64,000 nucleotides of DNA. It comes from Phymorhynchus buccinoides (lineage: Eukaryota > Mollusca > Gastropoda > Neogastropoda > Raphitomidae). This document shows, one piece after another, positions 1 to 8,894 of this stretch. The notes under the pieces were generated by a model. The model did not search any database, had not been told where the DNA came from, and was given only the letters and a program-made list of their open reading frames with translations. The stretch spans positions 27,019,600-27,083,599 of the forward strand of contig CM065710.1 in NCBI GenBank assembly GCA_017654935.2, in the 5' to 3' direction. Numbering within the stretch: the stretch's first letter is position 1; the number at the start of each line of letters is the position of its first letter. The position numbers and the translations under genes were made by a program.

Positions 1-3
1 ATC

Positions 4-201
4 GTAAGGCCGGGTTCACATTAGACGCGTAATTTCCGTACGGAAAACCCTCAATAAGTGGAAGAAAGAAGGATAAAAGTGTATGCGTATAGGAGAAATT
101 CGGACACGTGCGTAAATCTTTTCCCTTCTTTGATTCACTTATTTATGGATTGCGCACGGGTTTCCGCATGGAATATCCGCTTATGTGTGTACACGGCCTT
201 A
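4..201. mobile_element. Imperfect long-inverted-repeat element (MITE-like)
   Basis: The two ends read GTAAGGCCG and, on the opposite strand, GTAAGGCCG again; the arms continue with shared blocks such as CGGAAA followed by CCC for about 45 bases. A diverged relative of one arm lies at 4645-4760. It codes for nothing visible. The palindromic form suggests a non-autonomous DNA transposon; no target duplication could be fixed. Confidence 0.5.
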
Positions 202-214
202 CTGTTTGTTAGCT

Positions 215-440
215 TTCAAGACCCACCAGATTCATGAGTGAAAATCACGTGTTTTCCCTCTCTCGCTGGTACGTAAAATTTTATTTTGACCAGGTTTGAC
301 TCCCATACAAATTCCCCCATACATGAACATGAGACCGTCACTTTAAAGAGCAGCCTCGATCGTGTAAGGGGGAACTTGCATGTGGGTCACACCGACCCAG
401 ACAAAAAAACAAGGGAGTTAATCTTGCTTGGTCCGTGCAA
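215..440. repeat. Dispersed repeat, relative of the element at 35407-35772
   Basis: The text around 217-330 (AAGACCCACCA, then GAGTGAAAATCACG, then CTCCCATACAAA, then AAAGAGCAGCCTC) recurs in the same order at 35413-35595, where it sits inside an element with inverted ends. Here only one end is clear. No gene is seen. Confidence 0.55.
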
Positions 441-476
441 TCCCCAATCCTCTCAGAACCTTCTCACAGTCTTTAA

Positions 477-629
477 AGGGCCAGCCACACGTCCACTAAC
501 ATCGCACGACTGTACGATACGATTCGATCGCGCGGTCTCCAAGAACAAATGTGATTGGCGCATCGAGACCACGTGATCGAATCGTATTGCATAGTCGTTC
601 GATTTTTGTGGACGTGTGGCTGGCCCTGA
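477..629. mobile_element. Short hairpin element with 19 bp inverted ends
   Basis: GGGCCAGCCACACGTCCAC at 479-497 is repeated as its reverse complement at 609-627. The interior holds a second pair of inverted blocks (CGATACGATTCGATC against GATCGAATCGTATTG). The whole 150 bp could fold as one long hairpin, the form of a small non-autonomous transposon. Confidence 0.6.
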
Positions 630-820
630 AACACTTTTGGTGTGTGGCGGTGTATTTTTACCTCTATGAGATTTTTACCTCTAGCCGCGTAGCCAATCAG
701 AATCGTTTGTTTGTCCGCCATTGTGAATCATTACGAAACTAAGTGCATGGCTCTGTACATCTATTTCTCTGCAAATATGTAGATTTACACCCTCCTGCTC
801 TATTTCTTGGTTCTTACCGT

Positions 821-882
821 GGTTAGGGATAGGGTTAGGGATAGGGATAGGGTTAGGGATAGGGTTAGGGATAGGGTTAGGT
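821..882. repeat. Degenerate telomere-like tandem repeat
   Basis: Alternating TTAGGG and ATAGGG hexamers, mostly as the 12-mer TTAGGGATAGGG. TTAGGG is the metazoan telomere unit, so this is a short interstitial telomere-like stretch or an unrelated minisatellite of similar sequence. The surrounding 640-1190 is pyrimidine-rich DNA with no gene recognised. Confidence 0.6.
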
Positions 883-1194
883 TTAGTAGTAATCACGTGA
901 GATAAGTAACTGTTCAAATGCGCATGCGCAGAGGTAAATATTTCATACGACTACTTATTTATCGTGACAGGTGTTGTTGTTTTTACCTCCCTTTCCTTTT
1001 TTTGCTTTCACTCCCCTCCTTATTGATGATTTGTACTCACCCTCTCTTGCTTCCAGTAACCCCCTTTTGCTGGTTGTTCTCTTCTCTCTTTGTTTTGTTC
1101 TATTCAGTGTTTGTTTTCCGCTTGTATTGCTTTTATATCCTCTCTCTTACCCCACTAACTCAGTCTAACGAAAGCTCTGTGAGCTGATAGCTCG

Positions 1195-1512
1195 CTCCAC
1201 TCTGTTTCTTCCTGTATTGTAAAGATCACCTGAACCACACACCTGGTGAGATTGAACAGTTTCTTCACCTCCACTAGACCGTCGATGTCACATCACCAAT
1301 CATTCACTCTGTGTCTTCCTCCAACGATCACCTGCTAATAGTTTTACTATTTCTCTCTTCTCCACTAGACCGTCAATGTCTATTACATTACGAATCATCC
1401 ACTCTGTCTCTTCCTCCAACGATCACCTGCTAATAGTGTTACTATTTCTCTCTTCTCCACTAGACCGTCAATGTCTATTACATTACGAATCATCCACTCT
1501 GTCTCTTCCTCG
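1195..1512. repeat. Three-copy tandem repeat, unit about 93 bp
   Basis: The block CCACTAGACCGTC recurs at 1271, 1362 and 1457, with CACTCTGT and CTTCCTCCAACGATCACC in register between copies; the second and third units are nearly identical. It ends about 220 bp before the first lectin-domain exon and would be intron or 5' flank of that gene. Confidence 0.7.
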
Positions 1513-1675
1513 AATGCCTTAACCAAACCTGGGAATATTTGACCTTTTCTTCTCTTTACTTTTTATTTTTTAATTAAAAAGCTAATACACTAATCTAATA
1601 TACTATCTAAAACTAATATAATAATCGACTTCTTTCGACCTTTTTGAAATACAATAATTACCATTAAAAGTGTTT

Positions 1676-1722
1676 TGGTGACGATGCTGCTACTGCTGCT
1701 GCTGATGATGATGATGACGATG
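1676..1722. repeat. Trinucleotide microsatellite (TGC/TGA)
   Basis: Short run of TGCTGC then TGATGATGA units directly upstream of the splice acceptor of the exon at 1740. It reads as a poly-acidic or poly-alanine stretch on the minus strand only by chance. Confidence 0.6.
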
Positions 1723-1739
1723 ACACACAATTGTTCCAG

Positions 1740-1976
1740 TGGTTCACAAGATAGCCATGAACAAGCCGGCGGCTAAGAGCGAGAACGACTACGGCGGGAA
1801 GCTGTCCGACCAAGGCGGTAGCACCGTCAACGACTGGTTCGCCCAGTCCGCCTTCCTCAAGACCTGTACCATCATGGAGAGCAGGGACCGAACCAAGACC
1901 CTCTGGTGGAGGGTCTTCCTTCAGACCCTCTACTCTGTGTTCTACGTGAGGATCAAACCCCTCAGCGGCCAAAAGG
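1740..1976 (+). CDS. Exon of F5/8-type-C / fucolectin-like domain protein, first half of domain
   Basis: The exon starts after TTGTTCCAG and ends at donor GTACGT (1977). It stays open for 79 codons in the frame reading VHKIAMNKPAAKSE. What is seen: NKPA followed by a Ser, YGGKLSDQGG, then VNDWF, TCT and WWRVFLQTLYSVFYVRI. These match the order expected of the fucolectin / discoidin (F5/8 type C) beta-sandwich: N..KPA..S, the Asp-Gly loop, the C-T pair, P/L-WWRV-L and the V-x-V-x-I strand. Such domains bind fucose or other sugars in secreted or surface proteins. The codon split at the 3' end (phase 1) joins in frame to 5273. No signal peptide exon was found upstream. The domain assignment is fairly firm; the protein's overall identity is not. 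Confidence 0.72.
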
Positions 1977-2017
1977 GTACGTGGGGTGTGTTTTTGTGTG
2001 TGTGGAGAGGCTGCTTC

Positions 2018-2042
2018 ATCATATCATATCATATCATATCAG
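2018..2042. repeat. ATATC pentamer microsatellite
   Basis: CATAT pentamers repeated five times in the intron just after the first lectin exon; a similar pair is at 31528-31542. Confidence 0.6.
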
Positions 2043-2127
2043 TTTAGGCTCTGTAGGCTTATGAAGCCTTTTGCCCTCTAGATATTTTTCTCAAATATAT
2101 AGATACATTTATATATATATTTTTATT

Positions 2128-2645
2128 TTATTTTTGCCCGTGAATTACTTCGGCTAATATGTGTTTGTTTTTGGTTTTTTTTTGTTTGTTTTTATTTCTC
2201 CAAATTTGTGGAGTACATAATAGTATTTTTTTTTTTTTGTCAATACGATTTTTGAACATATTCAGTGATGATGCATTTACAGTTTCATTAGAAAGATTGT
2301 TCCATGCAGTTATTACTCTGTTAGTAACAAAGTTTTGAGCTGAACGACTGTTATTTAGTTTTTTTGTTAGTTTGAAATCATGCCCTCGTGTTCTCTCCTC
2401 GTCAGTTAGAGTTAGTAAAGTTTTAGTTGTGTTAGGATCATAAGACTTGTGAAGAATTTTATACACCTCAATCAAATCGCCTCTTAGACGTCTGTATTCC
2501 AAACTAGGTATTCCCAAATACTTTAGTCTGTCCTCATAGTCCATATCTCTGGTTCCAATAATTGTTTTCGTAAATCTCTTTTGGACACCTTCTAAATGAT
2601 CAATATGTTTTCTCAAAAAGGGACACCAAACAGGATCATCCCAGA
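2128..2645 (-). pseudogene. 5'-truncated LINE (CR1/L2/Jockey-type) reverse-transcriptase C-terminus
   Basis: The minus strand encodes a ~165-residue tail containing PVWCPFLRKHIDHLEGVQ, then RLKYLGIPSLEYRRLRGDLI, EVYKILH, a RTRGHDFKL block and NRVITAWNNLSNETVNA ending in FKNRIDK. This order is the conserved end of non-LTR retrotransposon reverse transcriptases. The frame is open to a stop near 2130, then an AT-rich tail (2040-2127) follows as a 3' UTR would. The reading ends abruptly at about 2645, so most of ORF2 (catalytic YADD core, endonuclease) is missing: a dead-on-arrival 5' truncation inside the intron of the lectin-domain gene. Clade is uncertain. Confidence 0.85.
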
Positions 2646-2734
2646 CCTGTTGACGCTACTCTTTTCGAGTAATGTATTCTACTCAATTTGGACCTCTACT
2701 ACTCTTCAGAACTGAAAATAATGTTCTTTAACTC

Positions 2735-2960
2735 TTGATTACTAGGGGAAGGCGTGGTCAAAAGCCCATGGGCGGGTAGGAAGCCCATGCCAATTATCTC
2801 ATGAAATAAAGCAAAGTTCAGTCACATTTTGCCCATGAGAGGAGTGTTAATGTTTAGCATTCGTCTCATGGGCAAATTGGACTGAAACTTGCTTTATTTC
2901 ATGAGATAATTGGCATGGGCTGTTCTCGCCCATGAGTTTTTTTTACCCCGTCTTCCCCAA
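2735..2960. mobile_element. Palindromic MITE-like element, family Q
   Basis: Arms of about 85 bp are reverse complements: GCCCATGCCAATTATCTCATG near 2785 faces CATGAGATAATTGGCATGGGC near 2900, with GCCCATGAGA and TCTCATGGGC inside. A second diverged copy lies at 51655-51900. No coding capacity; probably a non-autonomous DNA transposon. Confidence 0.7.
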
Positions 2961-3074
2961 CTCATTTTCAGTGAACATTATTTGATGGTTTAATGAATAA
3001 AACTTACACATTTTGCACCCAGACTACTCATTTCAGTGTAGGGGGTAAACAGGTCTGTCATCCTATTTTGCGTG

Positions 3075-3295
3075 GGGATACTGGGAGGGGGGGGGGGGGG
3101 TCTTCCGTACAAATAGTTCCCCCACCTTCTGGACGTTCTGTGCTTGTAACTTCCTCTAATCTGTCATAAGAGGCCTCTCTCTTTGATTCTGCCTTTTCCC
3201 TTTGCTTTGTGTCATCTGCTATCTTTCTGACTTATTGGCCCGTTTTCCTTCCTCTAAAAAAACATCTTTCATCTGAGGGGTATGTGTTCCTCGCA
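3075..3295. repeat. Dispersed repeat family R, fragment
   Basis: A poly-G run followed by CCACCTTCTGGACGTTCTGTG and ACTTCCTCTAATCTGTCA, TTCTGCCTTTTCCCTTT and TCATCTGCTATCTTTCTGAC. The same blocks recur at 48915-49035 and, inverted, at 7600-7800 and 10640-10820. Confidence 0.6.
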
Positions 3296-3306
3296 TGTAT
3301 TTAATT

Positions 3307-3557
3307 TTAACCCTTTCACCGCCAAAGTCGCCTTTTAGCACCACAGTGATTTAACACCTATGTCACTAAAAGGCATCAAATTGGGGTCTACTACTATTAT
3401 CCAAAGACCATATTGTCTTAGTTTGGGGAAGCAAGGATAGACCTTATTTTATATATGTCACAGAAGAATCCACAATACTGCAGATGGATTTTGTTCTCTA
3501 TCCAGGTAAATTTAATGGACATTTTCGGTTGAAATATTTTGGGGGTGAAAGGGTTAA
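3307..3557. mobile_element. piggyBac-type MITE (TTAA target, CCCTTTCACC ends)
   Basis: The element is flanked by TTAA at 3307-3310 and 3554-3557, and its ends read CCCTTTCACC and GGTGAAAGGG. TTAA duplications with ends beginning CCC are the hallmark of piggyBac-class transposition. The 240 bp interior is non-coding. Related copies lie at 39947-40201, 43049-43562, 55364-55767 and 55947-56196. Confidence 0.75.
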
Positions 3558-3558
3558 T

Positions 3559-4105
3559 GTTTGTGGCTCAAGCCACAAACCTATAACTCACTTTGTCGGT
3601 CGGTCTGTCTGTCTGTCGGTCCAAAATTGTCGCACATTTCGCAAAATTGTCGCACATATTTTAAAGGAAAAAAAAATACTTGGACATAAAGTAGCATTTT
3701 AGTTGTCATATCTACATATCTACAGTCCTTACGTATGGAAAGAATTATATACTGAACAGAGCACATGAATCGTCATTTTAAAGCGTAGAAAATAATAAAC
3801 ATACGTAATACAGACACTACAACAGACACGACGAGTATGCGGTGCTTCTTTCGATGAGTATAAGTAGGATAAATAGTTTTAAATGTTTTCCAAAAGATAT
3901 AAAAAAGTTACGAAATGGTGCAGAGATAATATTCTGGTTTACAGATTAAAATTATTGAAAAAAGCCAGGGGAAGCGACTCGGTGTATATTAATGATTGAA
4001 GTGGTAAAAATAGACCGCACTTCAAATCGAGGCTGCTCTTTAAAATGATGTTTCGTTTTCAATTGTCGCACGCCACAAACGATTGCGAATCCGCGCTTTG
4101 TTTAA
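3559..4105. mobile_element. Dispersed element K with terminal hairpin
   Basis: Begins with the palindrome GTTTGTGGCTCAAGCCACAAAC, then AACTCACTTTGTCGGTC and a CTGT run, and ends with CGCCACAAACGATTGCGAA. The outer GTTTGTGGC and GCCACAAAC form short inverted ends. It recurs in opposite orientation at 53050-53540, including the interior ACGACGAGTATGCGGTG. Class uncertain. Confidence 0.65.
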
Positions 4106-4142
4106 TGATATCTAGTTCTTATGATGTCAATGTTCCTTTTTT

Positions 4143-4360
4143 GTTTGTGGCACAAGCCACAAACCTATAACTCACTTTGTCGGTCTGCCTGTCGGTCTGT
4201 CTGTCAGTCAGTTCAAAATTGTCGCACTTCAAATCGAGGCTACAAAATTATGGCACTTCAAATCGAGGCTGCACTTCAAATTGAGGCTGCTCTTTAAAAT
4301 GATGTTTCGTTTTCAATTGTCGCACGCCACAAACGATTGCGAATCCGCGCTTGTTTATGT
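4143..4360. mobile_element. Internally deleted copy of element K
   Basis: Starts with the same TTTGTGGC-x-CAAGCCACAAAC hairpin and CTATAACTCACTTTGTCGG and ends with CGCACGCCACAAACGATTGCG, but lacks the ~330 bp middle of the copy just upstream. It lies 40 bp after that copy in the same orientation. Confidence 0.65.
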
Positions 4361-4489
4361 TTTAATCTTGTATGTCTTCTTTTTCTTCTTTCTGAAACCT
4401 GTTGGTTTTTATTTTTGTAATGGCGCCTGGAGCCTCGCGAGGGACAGGCGTCACTTTTCTAAAAATGAATTAAATTATTATTAAATATG

Positions 4490-4650
4490 TTTTTTCTCCT
4501 TTGAGCTCCTCCGAAATCGGAATGTGTCAGCTGTACGCAGCGGGTAGTAAGACTAGTGAAAACTGAAAACCGGACACATACGTACCTTACCCATTATGGC
4601 CATATGGCCTGGGAACGCAGAAGAAGAAGAAGAAAAAGCTTCCAGTAAGG
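4490..4650 (+). repeat. Repeat R 3' end (SINE-like) with GAA tail
   Basis: TTGAGCTCCTCCGAAATCGGAATGTG, then CTGTACGCAGCGGG, CATACGTACCTTACCC, GGCCATATGGCCTGGGA and GCAG followed by (AAG)n. The same 3' end plus GAA tail occurs at 49068-49205, 55040-55085 and 14450-14485, and a fragment lies inside the long GAA tract at 60325. A fixed 3' end with a simple-repeat tail is typical of a SINE-like retroposon. Confidence 0.6.
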
Positions 4651-5222
4651 GGCGGGGACACATCTGACGCGGAAATCCCCATGCGCATCTCCGTAAATAA
4701 GTAAAAGAAAAAAGAAGTGTCCGTATTTCCCCTAATCCGTATACATTTTTGCCAGGAGTTCGAAATCATGCGCCCATCCGCGGATTTTTGCAGACCATTA
4801 TTTGGTTCTCTCAGTTGTCTGGACCCTAACAAACTCAAATCGGGAGGTTTGCCCTCAAAATCGTCAATGGGTGGCGCCGCCTCCTGCTGCGACGTTGCTC
4901 TCCGGGTGGGAGCAACCCGAATTTCACAGAGACGCCTCTGTGACTATAATGTACCCAAATAAATACCAAATAACCCAATCCACAATCTCTATGCTTGTCA
5001 GTCGTTTCTCTCACCATGGCTACCAGATAACAGAGGGGAGGGGGGAGGGCAGATGCTATTCCGGCGGGCTGGACTTTGTTTATAGTAGAGATGCCTTGCC
5101 CAGGGGTACATACACATCCCCACTCTCTCGGCCAAAGAGATTTTAGGACATTCAGTTGTGCAAGCGCTGACGAAGCCGGGTGGGTGAAAGCTATGCGTGA
5201 GTAGTAGACTTTAAGAAGTTTG
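4650..5222. other. Intron sequence without recognised gene
   Basis: 4650-4760 is a diverged relative of the inverted-repeat element at 4-201. 4800-5220 contains a non-coding block (GATGCTATTCCGGCGGGCTGG near 5052) related to 31668-31715, but no exon could be supported. Confidence 0.5.
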
Positions 5223-5272
5223 AGTGAAAACGTTAAATAATTCTTCTTCAATCATTTTTTTCCTTTTTTCAG

Positions 5273-5494
5273 GGTTCAATTATTTGGAAAGTTTTAGCGC
5301 GGCGGTGACCTACAGCACGGATGTGCCAGAGAACCCCACCAAAACTCAGCAGTGCTTCACCGGAAAGAACGCGCCCAGCAAGCACTATGCCAAAATGTAC
5401 TGTGAGCGTATCCTGTACGGGACATACCTCTGGATCATGGCCAAGAACAAGCTAGGCCTCTGCAAACTCCGCGCTTATGGTCGTCCCATATACT
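5273..5494 (+). CDS. Exon of F5/8-type-C / fucolectin-like domain protein, second half of domain
   Basis: The acceptor is strong (a T-rich tract ending TTTTTTCAG at 5272) and the donor is T|GTGAGT at 5495. Joining to 1976 restores a Gly codon and continues GFNYLESFSAAVTYSTDVPE, with a later GKNAPSKHYAKMYC and then YLWIMAKNKLGLCKLRAYG. The closing pattern (Cys, then a G-x-Y-x-x-I strand, then L-x-LC-x-L-x-x-YG) is how fucolectin/F5/8C domains finish. The two exons together give about 152 residues, the normal domain length. The exon ends in phase 1, so the next (not found) exon must start in phase 1, like the cysteine-module exons found on the opposite strand. The 3' ~60 coding bases and donor are the source of the tandem array that follows. 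Confidence 0.78.
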
Positions 5495-5565
5495 GTGAGT
5501 CTGTTTTTGGGGGGGATGGTGTTTTTTTCTCTCTCACATTTTCCCCATAGTTTTTGTATGTGTGA

Positions 5566-7250
5566 GCTATTAATAATGTCCATGGATCATGGCCAAGCTC
5601 AAGAACAAGCTAGGCCTCTGCAAACTCCGCGCCTATGGTCGTCCCATGTACTGTGAGTCTTGGGGTTTGTGTGGGTTTTGTTTTGGTGATGGTGGTGTTT
5701 TATCACATTTTCCCATATGTTTTTGGTCTGTGTGAGCTATTAATAATGTCCTTGGATCATGGCCAAGCTCAAGAACAAGCTAGGCCTCTGCGAACTCCGC
5801 GCCTATGGTCGTCCCATATACAGTGAGTCTGGGTTTTTGTGTGTGTGTTTTTTGGGGTGATGGTGGTGTTTTATCACATTTTCCCATATGTTTTGTATGT
5901 GTGAGCTATTAATAATGTCCTTGGATCATGGCCAAGCTCAAGAACAAGCTAGGTCTCTGCAAACTCCGCGCCTATGGTCGTCCCATGTACTGTGAGTCTT
6001 GGGGTTTGTGTGGGTTTTGTTTTGGTGATGGTGGTGTTTTATCACATTTTCCCATATGTTTTTGGTCTGTGTGAGCTATTAATAATGTCCTTGGATCATG
6101 GCCAAGCTCAAGAACAAGCTAGGCCTCTGCGAACTCCGCGCCTATGGTCGTCCCATATACAGTGAGTCTGGGTTTTTGTGTGTGTGTTTTTTGGGGTGAT
6201 GGTGGTGTTTTATCACATTTTCCCATATGTTTTGTATGTGTGAGCTATTAATAATGTCCTTGGATCATGGCCAAGCTCAAGAACAAGCTAGGTCTCTGCA
6301 AACTCCGCGCCTATGGTCGTCCCATGTACTGTGAGTCTTGGGGTTTGTGTGGGTTTTGTTTTGGTGATGGTGGTGTTTTATCACATTTTCCCATATGTTT
6401 TTGGTCTGTGTGAGCTATTAATAATGTCCTTGGATCATGGCCAAGCTCAAGAACAAGCTAGGCCTCTGCGAACTCCGCGCCTATGGTCGTCCCATATACA
6501 GTGAGTCTGGGTTTTTTTGTGTTTGTGTTTTTTGGGGTGATGGTGGTGTTTTATCACATTTTCCCATATGTTTTGTATGTGTGAGCTATTAATAATGTCC
6601 TTGGATCATGGCCAAGCTCAAGAACAAGCTAGGCCTCTGCAAACTCCGCGCCTATGGTCGTCCCATATACTGTGAGTGTGGGGTTGTTTATGTGGGTGTT
6701 TTTTTTGGGGGGGTGTTTTCGCACATTTTCCCATATGTTTTGTATGTGTGAGCTATTAATAATGTCCTTGGATCATGGCTAAAAACAAGCTAGGCCTCTG
6801 CAAACTCCGCGCCTATGGTCGTCCCATATACTGTGAGTGTGGTGTGGGGTTTATGTTGTTATTTGGAGTGGGGTTCCTTCTCACCATTTCCCCATAATTA
6901 TGTGTTTGTATGTGTGAGCTATTAATAATGTCCTTGGATCATGGCCAAGCTCAAGAACAAGCTAGGCCTCTGCGAACTCCGCGCCTATGGTCGTCCCATA
7001 TACAGTGAGTCTGGTTGTTTGTGTTTTGGGGGTGGGGTGGGGTTTTATCACATTTTCCCATGTTTTTGGTCTGTGTGAGCTATTAATAATGTCCATGGAT
7101 CATGGCCAAACTCAAGAATCAGCTAGGTCTCTGCAAACTCCGCGCCTATGGTCGTCCCATATACTGGGGTTTTGGGGGTTTGTTTTTTGTTGTTTTTTCT
7201 CACATTTTCCCATGTTTTGTGTATGTGTGATCTATGAATAATGTCCATTT
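5566..7250 (+). repeat. Ten-copy tandem array of the exon end, splice donor and adjoining intron
   Basis: Copies of ATCATGGCCAAG are seen at 5586, 5756, 5924, 6095, 6264, 6434, 6605, 6772, 6939 and 7099, spaced 160-171 bp. Each carries the coding end (MAK...KLGLCKLRAYGRPIY, open in the exon's frame) and 95-110 bp of intron; nine keep GTGAGT and the last has lost it. Stops (TAA TAA) lie in frame just upstream of each coding piece. A dimer of ~339 bp repeats three times between 5586 and 6604. Most copies have a 6 bp AAGCTC insertion that the real exon and copy 6772 lack. Confidence 0.92.
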
Positions 7251-7282
7251 GCATTGAGCGTTAGTGTTATACAAGGAACCTC

Positions 7283-7475
7283 CCTTATACGGTGGAACCT
7301 CTCTTATAAGACCTTACAAAATCATCTAAAATGAGGTCTTATAAGGGAGGGGTCTTATAAGGGAGGTAATTTTAATACATTACAAAGAAGGGCAATGTCT
7401 CAGAGAAGTAGGTCTTATGTGGGAGGGAGTCTTAAAGGTGGGGTCAGTGTCTTATAAGGGAGGTTTCACTGTATT
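7283..7475. mobile_element. MITE family M (CAGTGGAACCTCCC ends)
   Basis: Inverted ends GTGGAACCTC and GAGGTTTCACTG enclose repeats of CTTATAAGGGAGG. The best-preserved copy, 37168-37395, shows CAGTGGAACCTCCC inverted ends flanked by TA, as in Tc1/mariner/pogo-type elements. Other copies: 12371-12500, 32160-33103, 42841-43025. Confidence 0.7.
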
Positions 7476-7529
7476 TACTTAACTTAGCTTAGGACCATTG
7501 CTCCAAGAGGAGCATAGTCCATTGACGAC

Positions 7530-7840
7530 ATATTTCACTGGCCTCCCCGCTGCATGCAGACAGCACATTCCGATTTCGGAGGAGCTCAAAGGAGAAAACT
7601 AATATTTGGAAGATTGGTTTTTTTAAAAAGGCAGGAGAATGGAGCCAGCCAAGTCAGAAAAAATAATAGACAATAACAAGTAAAAGGGAAAAGGCAAGAG
7701 TCAAAGAGAGTGATGGTAGATTAGAGGAAGTTACAAAGCACAGTATTTCCAGAAGGTGGGGGACTATTTATAATACAAAAGAACCCCCACCCCCCCTCCC
7801 TGATATTCCGACGGGGGAGATAGTTTATAGACAATTCGGG
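7530..7840 (-). repeat. Dispersed repeat family R, inverted copy
   Basis: Contains, reversed relative to 4490 and 48900, TCCGATTTCGGAGGAGCTC, AGAGTCAAAGAGAG, GAGGAAGTTACAAAGCACAG and TTCCAGAAGGTGGGG followed by a C-rich run. It joins the pieces seen separately at 3075 and 4490, so the family is at least 300 bp long. Confidence 0.65.
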
Positions 7841-7889
7841 TCATCCTGTTGTGTCGAGTGGCCGCACTTCTTATGTTCAACGTGTCATT

Positions 7890-8092
7890 GTATGTGGTGT
7901 GTGTGTGTGTGTGTTGTGTGTGTGTGTGGTGTGTGTGTGTGTGTGTGTTCGTGTATGTGTGTGTGTGTGGATGTGCGTTGTGTGTGTGTGCGTGCGTGTG
8001 CGTGCGTGCGTGTGTTTGTGTTTGCGCGTATGTGTGTCTATGTGGTCGTGTGTGTGTGTGTATGTGTTTCGTGTCTGTGTGTGTGCATGCGT

Positions 8093-8134
<42 letters not shown>

Positions 8135-8452
8135 CGTGTGTGTGATTGTGTGTATGTGTGTGAGCGTGTGTGTGTGTGTATGTGTGTGTGCGTGTGTGTG
8201 TGTGTGTGTGTGCGTGTGTGCGTGCGTGTGTGTATGGTGTGTGTGGTGTGCGTGTGTGTGTGCGTGCGTGTATGCGTGTATGTGTTAGTGTGTGTGTGCG
8301 TGTATGTGTTCGTGTGTGCGTGCGTGTGTGTGTGTGTTGTGCGCGTGTGCCGTGTGTGTGTGTGTGTGTTTGCGTGCGTGTAATTGTGTGTATGTGTGTG
8401 TTTGTGTGTGTGTATATGTGTGGTTGTGTGTGGTGTGTGTGTGTATCTGCTG
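7890..8452. repeat. TG/CG dinucleotide microsatellite, 560 bp
   Basis: Nearly uninterrupted alternating purine-pyrimidine (TG)n with CG and TA interruptions; Cys/Val-rich open frames in it are artefacts. Potential Z-DNA. Confidence 0.95.
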
Positions 8453-8602
8453 TGATTTACTCTTAAAGTTTGTTTGATTTTTACCTTGTTAACTTACATA
8501 CAATTGCCTTTGCACACCTGTGTTAGTCAGTGTCTTGTCAATCTATATATGTGCATGCTGAACAAAGACTATCTGTAAATGTTGTTAAAGACAATAAAAT
8601 AA

Positions 8603-8706
8603 TTGTGTGTGTGATGCGTGTGTGTGTGCTGTGCTGTGCGCGCGCGCGTGTGCGTGCGTGTATGTGTTTCTACGTGTGTGTGCGCGCGCGCGTGCGGCTG
8701 TGTTAT
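8603..8706. repeat. TG/CG microsatellite
   Basis: Alternating TG with runs of CGCGCGCG at 8639-8648 and 8681-8692. Confidence 0.9.
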
Positions 8707-8894
8707 AGTGCTCAAGCCTGGGTCGCAATGCCAGAGCATCCAGTTACTTCATTATCTGCGGAGACGGGTTCTGTGTCAAACGGCGAATGTAGTAAGTTAT
8801 TATATTTATTATTATTAGTATTGTCCGTCACCGAAGGTGATCGGACTTTGCGATGGGCTGGTTTTGTTTGGGTTAATTTTTTTTTTTTTTTAAT

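Noticed and set aside
2128..2645. A functional reverse transcriptase gene
   Set aside because: Only the C-terminal end is present; catalytic core and endonuclease are missing.
7849..8466. Cys/Val-rich small proteins
   Set aside because: Translation of (TG)n; all frames look alike.
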